This document shows, piece by piece, positions 6,826 to 8,620 of a DNA stretch of 8,620 bases. Both the position numbers and the translations under genes were made by a program. The stretch lies in assembly GCA_043777755.1 (NCBI GenBank), contig JAYWHK010000197.1:1-8620 (forward strand), in the 5' to 3' direction. Source of the DNA: CANHEE01 sp043777755 (GTDB lineage Bacteria > Bacteroidota > Bacteroidia > Chitinophagales > Saprospiraceae). Position 1 is the stretch's first letter, and each line of letters starts with the position of its first letter. The notes under the pieces were generated by a model, which searched no databases, was not told the DNA's origin, and was given only the letters and a program-made list of their open reading frames with translations.

Positions 6826-7674
6826 TTAGTCAATTTTCTTACTCAACTCAATCTTTGTCTTTTCAGAAAATTTTACACCACGAGCTTCATATAATTTTTT
6901 GTATTTTTGAAAAGCAGTTTTACTTTGTTCTTTTCCATTGATGCTCAATGTTTTATCGTTCAAACTAAAATCAAAATTACCTTTTTTCTCAATTAATTTG
7001 TCTGCAAAAAGCGCATCGTCAAGCCATTGGTCATCTTCTGATGCCTCTATTTCTACTTTTTTCATGTTGGGATTATCACTGCCAACCATAATTTTTTTAG
7101 TAACACGACGTTCTTCACCGTCACTTTTCTGATTTAGCATTTTTTCAATTTGCTTTTCTTCTACCAATTCCATTTTTTCTTCTGAACCTTTTTTTTCAGA
7201 AATTTCTTTGATTTTATTGCTTTGCAAAACAATTTTAGAACCAGCTTTCAAATCATTTCCATCGAATAAAATTTTTCCATCTTTTGTTATAGTCAGGTTC
7301 AAAGGTTCAAAATCACTGTTGTCAATGGTTAGAATTGTGTTATCGCCATCTTTTTTAGTAGAAATTGTTTGCGATGCGCTTGATTTTTCAACAGACTTAG
7401 GATCTTTTGAAGGCTTTTCCATCTGTGGAGTATTGGCTTTCATTTCGCTGAGAAACTTGTCAGTCGTTGCTTTGTAATCACCAAATTTTTCCTTTGGAAC
7501 AACTTTGTCGTTTTCTTTGATGGCACTAACTTCGCCATTGGTCATTTCTACTTCGATTTTTTTACCGTTTTCTTCTTCTACAAAACGCATTTTTTGCAGT
7601 TGTTTCATTTGCATCTGTTGTGAAAATGCAATTGTGCTGACAAACAGCAAAATAAAAGGGAGTACTTTTTTCAT
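6826..7674 (-). CDS. Secreted or periplasmic protein of unknown function
   Basis: 282 residues starting with a signal peptide, MKKVLPFILLFVSTIAFSQ (1-19), with probable cleavage after AFSQ and no lipobox. The mature part is rich in Lys and Glu. Residues 30-65 (ENGKKIEVEMTNGEV... then KVVPKEKF) look like a small beta unit, and 80-110 is a Ser/Lys-rich linker. Residues 110-160 look like beta strands (DNTILTIDNSDFEPLNLTI). The C-terminal part 217-263 (LDDALFADKLIE, then F-x-F-x-L-x-x-x-x-L-x-I-N-G-K-E-Q, then KYKKLYE) resembles a short motif seen in Bacteroidota secreted proteins and in the extracellular tails of some BlaR1/M56-like sensors; that is from memory and untested. It follows the CarboxypepD_reg-like gene at 87 bp on the same strand and may be cotranscribed with it. 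No clear TAnnTTTG promoter of its own is visible. Function unknown. Confidence 0.8.
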   Translation of the reverse strand: MKKVLPFILLFVSTIAFSQQMQMKQLQKMRFVEEENGKKIEVEMTNGEVSAIKENDKVVPKEKFGDYKATTDKFLSEMKANTPQMEKPSKDPKSVEKSSASQTISTKKDGDNTILTIDNSDFEPLNLTITKDGKILFDGNDLKAGSKIVLQSNKIKEISEKKGSEEKMELVEEKQIEKMLNQKSDGEERRVTKKIMVGSDNPNMKKVEIEASEDDQWLDDALFADKLIEKKGNFDFSLNDKTLSINGKEQSKTAFQKYKKLYEARGVKFSEKTKIELSKKID

Positions 7675-7724
7675 AATTTTACTTTTAAAATTTAAATATA
7701 ATGATTAGATATTTAATGAACCTA

Positions 7725-7764
7725 CTTTCTTTCTTACTTACTTTCCTTCTTTCTTACTTACTTA
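7725..7764. repeat. Imperfect CTTT/CTTA tetranucleotide tract
   Basis: Ten consecutive tetranucleotides (plus strand): CTTT, CTTT, CTTA, CTTA, CTTT, CCTT, CTTT, CTTA, CTTA, CTTA. A 16-bp block recurs with 20-bp spacing (7729-7744 and 7749-7764, one mismatch at the end). The tract occupies much of the 87-bp gap between the two minus-strand genes and contains the TAA of the upstream one (7764 to 7762). The rest of the gap (7675-7724) is AT-rich without a clear promoter. Confidence 0.85.
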
Positions 7765-8409
7765 CTCGTCCTCTGACTTTTTCTTAAATTTCCCTGTTTT
7801 CCAATCTTGAAAAAATTTCGACCAAGCAATCGGGCTAAAAATATTCATCGGACGGAACTGACCAGCGTAATAATACTGTTTGGCTTGTTCACGGAGATAA
7901 TATTGAGCATTTTCTTTGCCATCATAAGGCGTTGCTTTGGCTATTTTTCGCAAAGTGCGCTCGCTGAGGTTTTCAATGGCACGTTTTTGCATTTCGTCGT
8001 GAATATTCATTGCCAAAAACTCAATTTTGAAATGTTCTTTGCTTGGCCAAGGGAAAACAATAAATTCAGGAAGTAAAGTATTGTCTTTTGACAAGAGTTG
8101 AATCACCGAATATTGCTTTTGCGTCAGCGTATCAGGAATTTGTTTGGCAACAGATTTGAAACTCACCGACGAAAAAATAACTTTCTCGCCTTTTGCAGCC
8201 ACAAAAGAGAAAAACCCTTTCATATCAGTGTAAGTTCCTCGTTTTTTGCTGTTCAAATAAACATTCACATAAGGAACAGGCACAAGTTGCCCATTTTCTT
8301 CTGTCAAAACCTGTCCTGAGAATTGAATCAAATCTTCGTCTTTTTCTTGTGAAAAAATTGAAGTTGTGGCAACAAATGCCATTAATATCGTAAATAGTAT
8401 TTTTTTCAT
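7762..8409 (-). CDS. Secreted CarboxypepD_reg-like domain protein
   Basis: 215 residues from the ATG at 8409. A signal peptide (MKKILFTILMAFVATTSIFS, 1-20) is followed by a CarboxypepD_reg-like beta-sandwich (about 28-92): IQFSGQVL, then VPVPYVNVYLNSKKRGTYTD and G-F-F-S-F, with K-V-I-F-S-S-V. This is the plug-like domain that often precedes TonB-dependent receptors, but no barrel follows here. The C-terminal half has LLPEFIVFPWPSKEHFK (112-128), then YYLREQAKQYYYAGQ (170-184) and FSPIAWSKFF (191-200), which I recall as a recurrent C-terminal region of stand-alone Bacteroidota proteins of this size. The open frame extends upstream to a GTG at 8466 (19 more residues), but the signal peptide fixes ATG 8409 as the likelier start. 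It is probably periplasmic or cell-surface; the exact role is unknown. It is likely first in an operon with the downstream secreted protein, from the promoter at 8519-8512. Confidence 0.85.
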   Translation of the reverse strand: MKKILFTILMAFVATTSIFSQEKDEDLIQFSGQVLTEENGQLVPVPYVNVYLNSKKRGTYTDMKGFFSFVAAKGEKVIFSSVSFKSVAKQIPDTLTQKQYSVIQLLSKDNTLLPEFIVFPWPSKEHFKIEFLAMNIHDEMQKRAIENLSERTLRKIAKATPYDGKENAQYYLREQAKQYYYAGQFRPMNIFSPIAWSKFFQDWKTGKFKKKSEDE

Positions 8410-8465
8410 TTCAAAAAATTTAGTCCATTCAAAGAGTAAGTTAATTTCAAAAAAGTTCGATGCCA

Positions 8466-8483
8466 CTAATTAAAACCAATTTC
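8466..8483. repeat. Second copy of the dispersed AT-rich sequence seen at 2741-2757
   Basis: CTAATTAAAACCAATTTC here matches CTAATTAAACCAATTTC at 2741-2757 except for one extra A. Both copies are preceded by a CCACTAATT-like sequence (8463-8471 here, 2728-2736 there). It lies in the leader of the minus-strand gene starting at 8409. Chance sharing in AT-rich DNA is not excluded. Confidence 0.4.
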
Positions 8484-8511
8484 TTTTTCAAATAAGGTTT
8501 TAATTTATCCA

Positions 8512-8519
8512 CAAAGTTA
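8512..8519 (-). promoter_or_regulatory. Bacteroidota-type -7 box (TAACTTTG on the minus strand)
   Basis: Read on the minus strand, 8519 to 8512 is TAACTTTG, an exact TAnnTTTG match. No good TTTG -33 box is upstream; a perfect AAAAATTTTT tract (8523-8532) lies just before it. It is about 102 bp before the ATG at 8409, giving a leader of roughly 95 nt. It lies after the stop of the gene at 8537-8620, so it would drive the minus-strand pair independently. Confidence 0.55.
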
Positions 8520-8536
8520 AGTAAAAATTTTTGTAA

Positions 8537-8620
8537 CTACACAGGTTGTATTTTGATGATTTGAGTTAGGCATGGAAGTACCTCTACACCTCTTTTACGA
8601 AGGGTATCGATAACAGAACG
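8537..8620 (-). CDS. C-terminal end of an unidentified protein (partial, 5' end outside window)
   Basis: On the minus strand an open frame enters from the right edge and ends at TAG (8539 to 8537), giving 27 residues: RSVIDTLRKRGVEVLPC then LTQIIKIQPV. The alternation V-I-D-x-L-x-x-x-G-V-x-V-x-P looks like a helix-strand unit of a Rossmann-type fold. It is reminiscent of the segment R-x-x-I-x-x-L-x-x-x-x-V-x-V-x-x-x-P found inside CapD/WbpM-type nucleotide-sugar dehydratases and related N-terminal nucleotide-binding domains, but there it is internal, not at the C-terminus. With so few residues this is only a hint. It is 128 bp upstream of the next minus-strand ATG (8409), with no strong hairpin between. 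Confidence 0.55.
   Translation of the reverse strand, partial: RSVIDTLRKRGVEVLPCLTQIIKIQPV

Noticed and set aside
7725..7764. Tetranucleotide tract as a phase-variation switch
   Set aside because: The stop codon of the upstream gene is the first unit met by the ribosome and the tract ends 51 bp before the next ATG, so length changes cannot shift either reading frame.
8410..8466. Upstream start (GTG at 8466) for the CarboxypepD_reg-like gene
   Set aside because: It would put 19 residues in front of a standard signal peptide beginning MKKILF at 8409. GTG is a weaker start, and the extra stretch shows no conserved feature.

Overview
The window looks like chromosomal DNA from a member of the Bacteroidota, probably of the Cytophagales/Flavobacteriia type, although the genus cannot be told. 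The evidence is AT-rich DNA, gene starts without Shine-Dalgarno sites, -7 promoter boxes matching TAnnTTTG (the Bacteroidota primary-sigma signature) ahead of three genes, AT-rich intergenic repeats, and protein families typical of the phylum (multi-SLBB polysaccharide export protein, CarboxypepD_reg-like secreted protein).

Layout. Positions 1-142 hold the C-terminal end of a plus-strand gene, closed by a clear hairpin terminator (154-186). A TAnnTTTG promoter then drives a TTG-started GT4-type glycosyltransferase (285-1454). After 130 bp of short AT-rich repeats comes a RibBA-type riboflavin gene (1585-2679), whose GTP cyclohydrolase II half has lost its zinc ligands. A 238-bp AT-rich spacer carrying a promoter leads to a two-gene unit: a UDP-glucuronate decarboxylase-like SDR enzyme (2918-3865) and a 950-residue Wza-like exporter with about seven SLBB repeats (3903-6755). 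The exporter converges on a minus-strand pair: a secreted CarboxypepD_reg-like protein (8409 to 7762), followed by a secreted protein of unknown function (7674 to 6826). Between the convergent genes lies a perfect 36-bp inverted repeat with a 4-nt loop, which should terminate transcription from both sides. Positions 8537-8620 hold the last 27 codons of another minus-strand gene.

How it fits together. The glycosyltransferase, the nucleotide-sugar enzyme and the outer-membrane exporter are parts of an exopolysaccharide or capsule pathway: UDP-xylose-type precursor supply, sugar transfer and export. The inner-membrane partners (Wzc-type kinase, Wzx/Wzy, initiating transferase) are not in the window. 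RibBA is a housekeeping gene placed between them. The minus-strand pair is probably an independent cell-envelope operon.

I found no mobile element, CRISPR array, defence system, RNA gene or riboswitch. The most notable features are the unusually long perfect palindrome at 6749-6824, the zinc-less GCH II domain of RibBA, and the repeat tracts lying against gene ends. I see no convincing undescribed multi-gene system.
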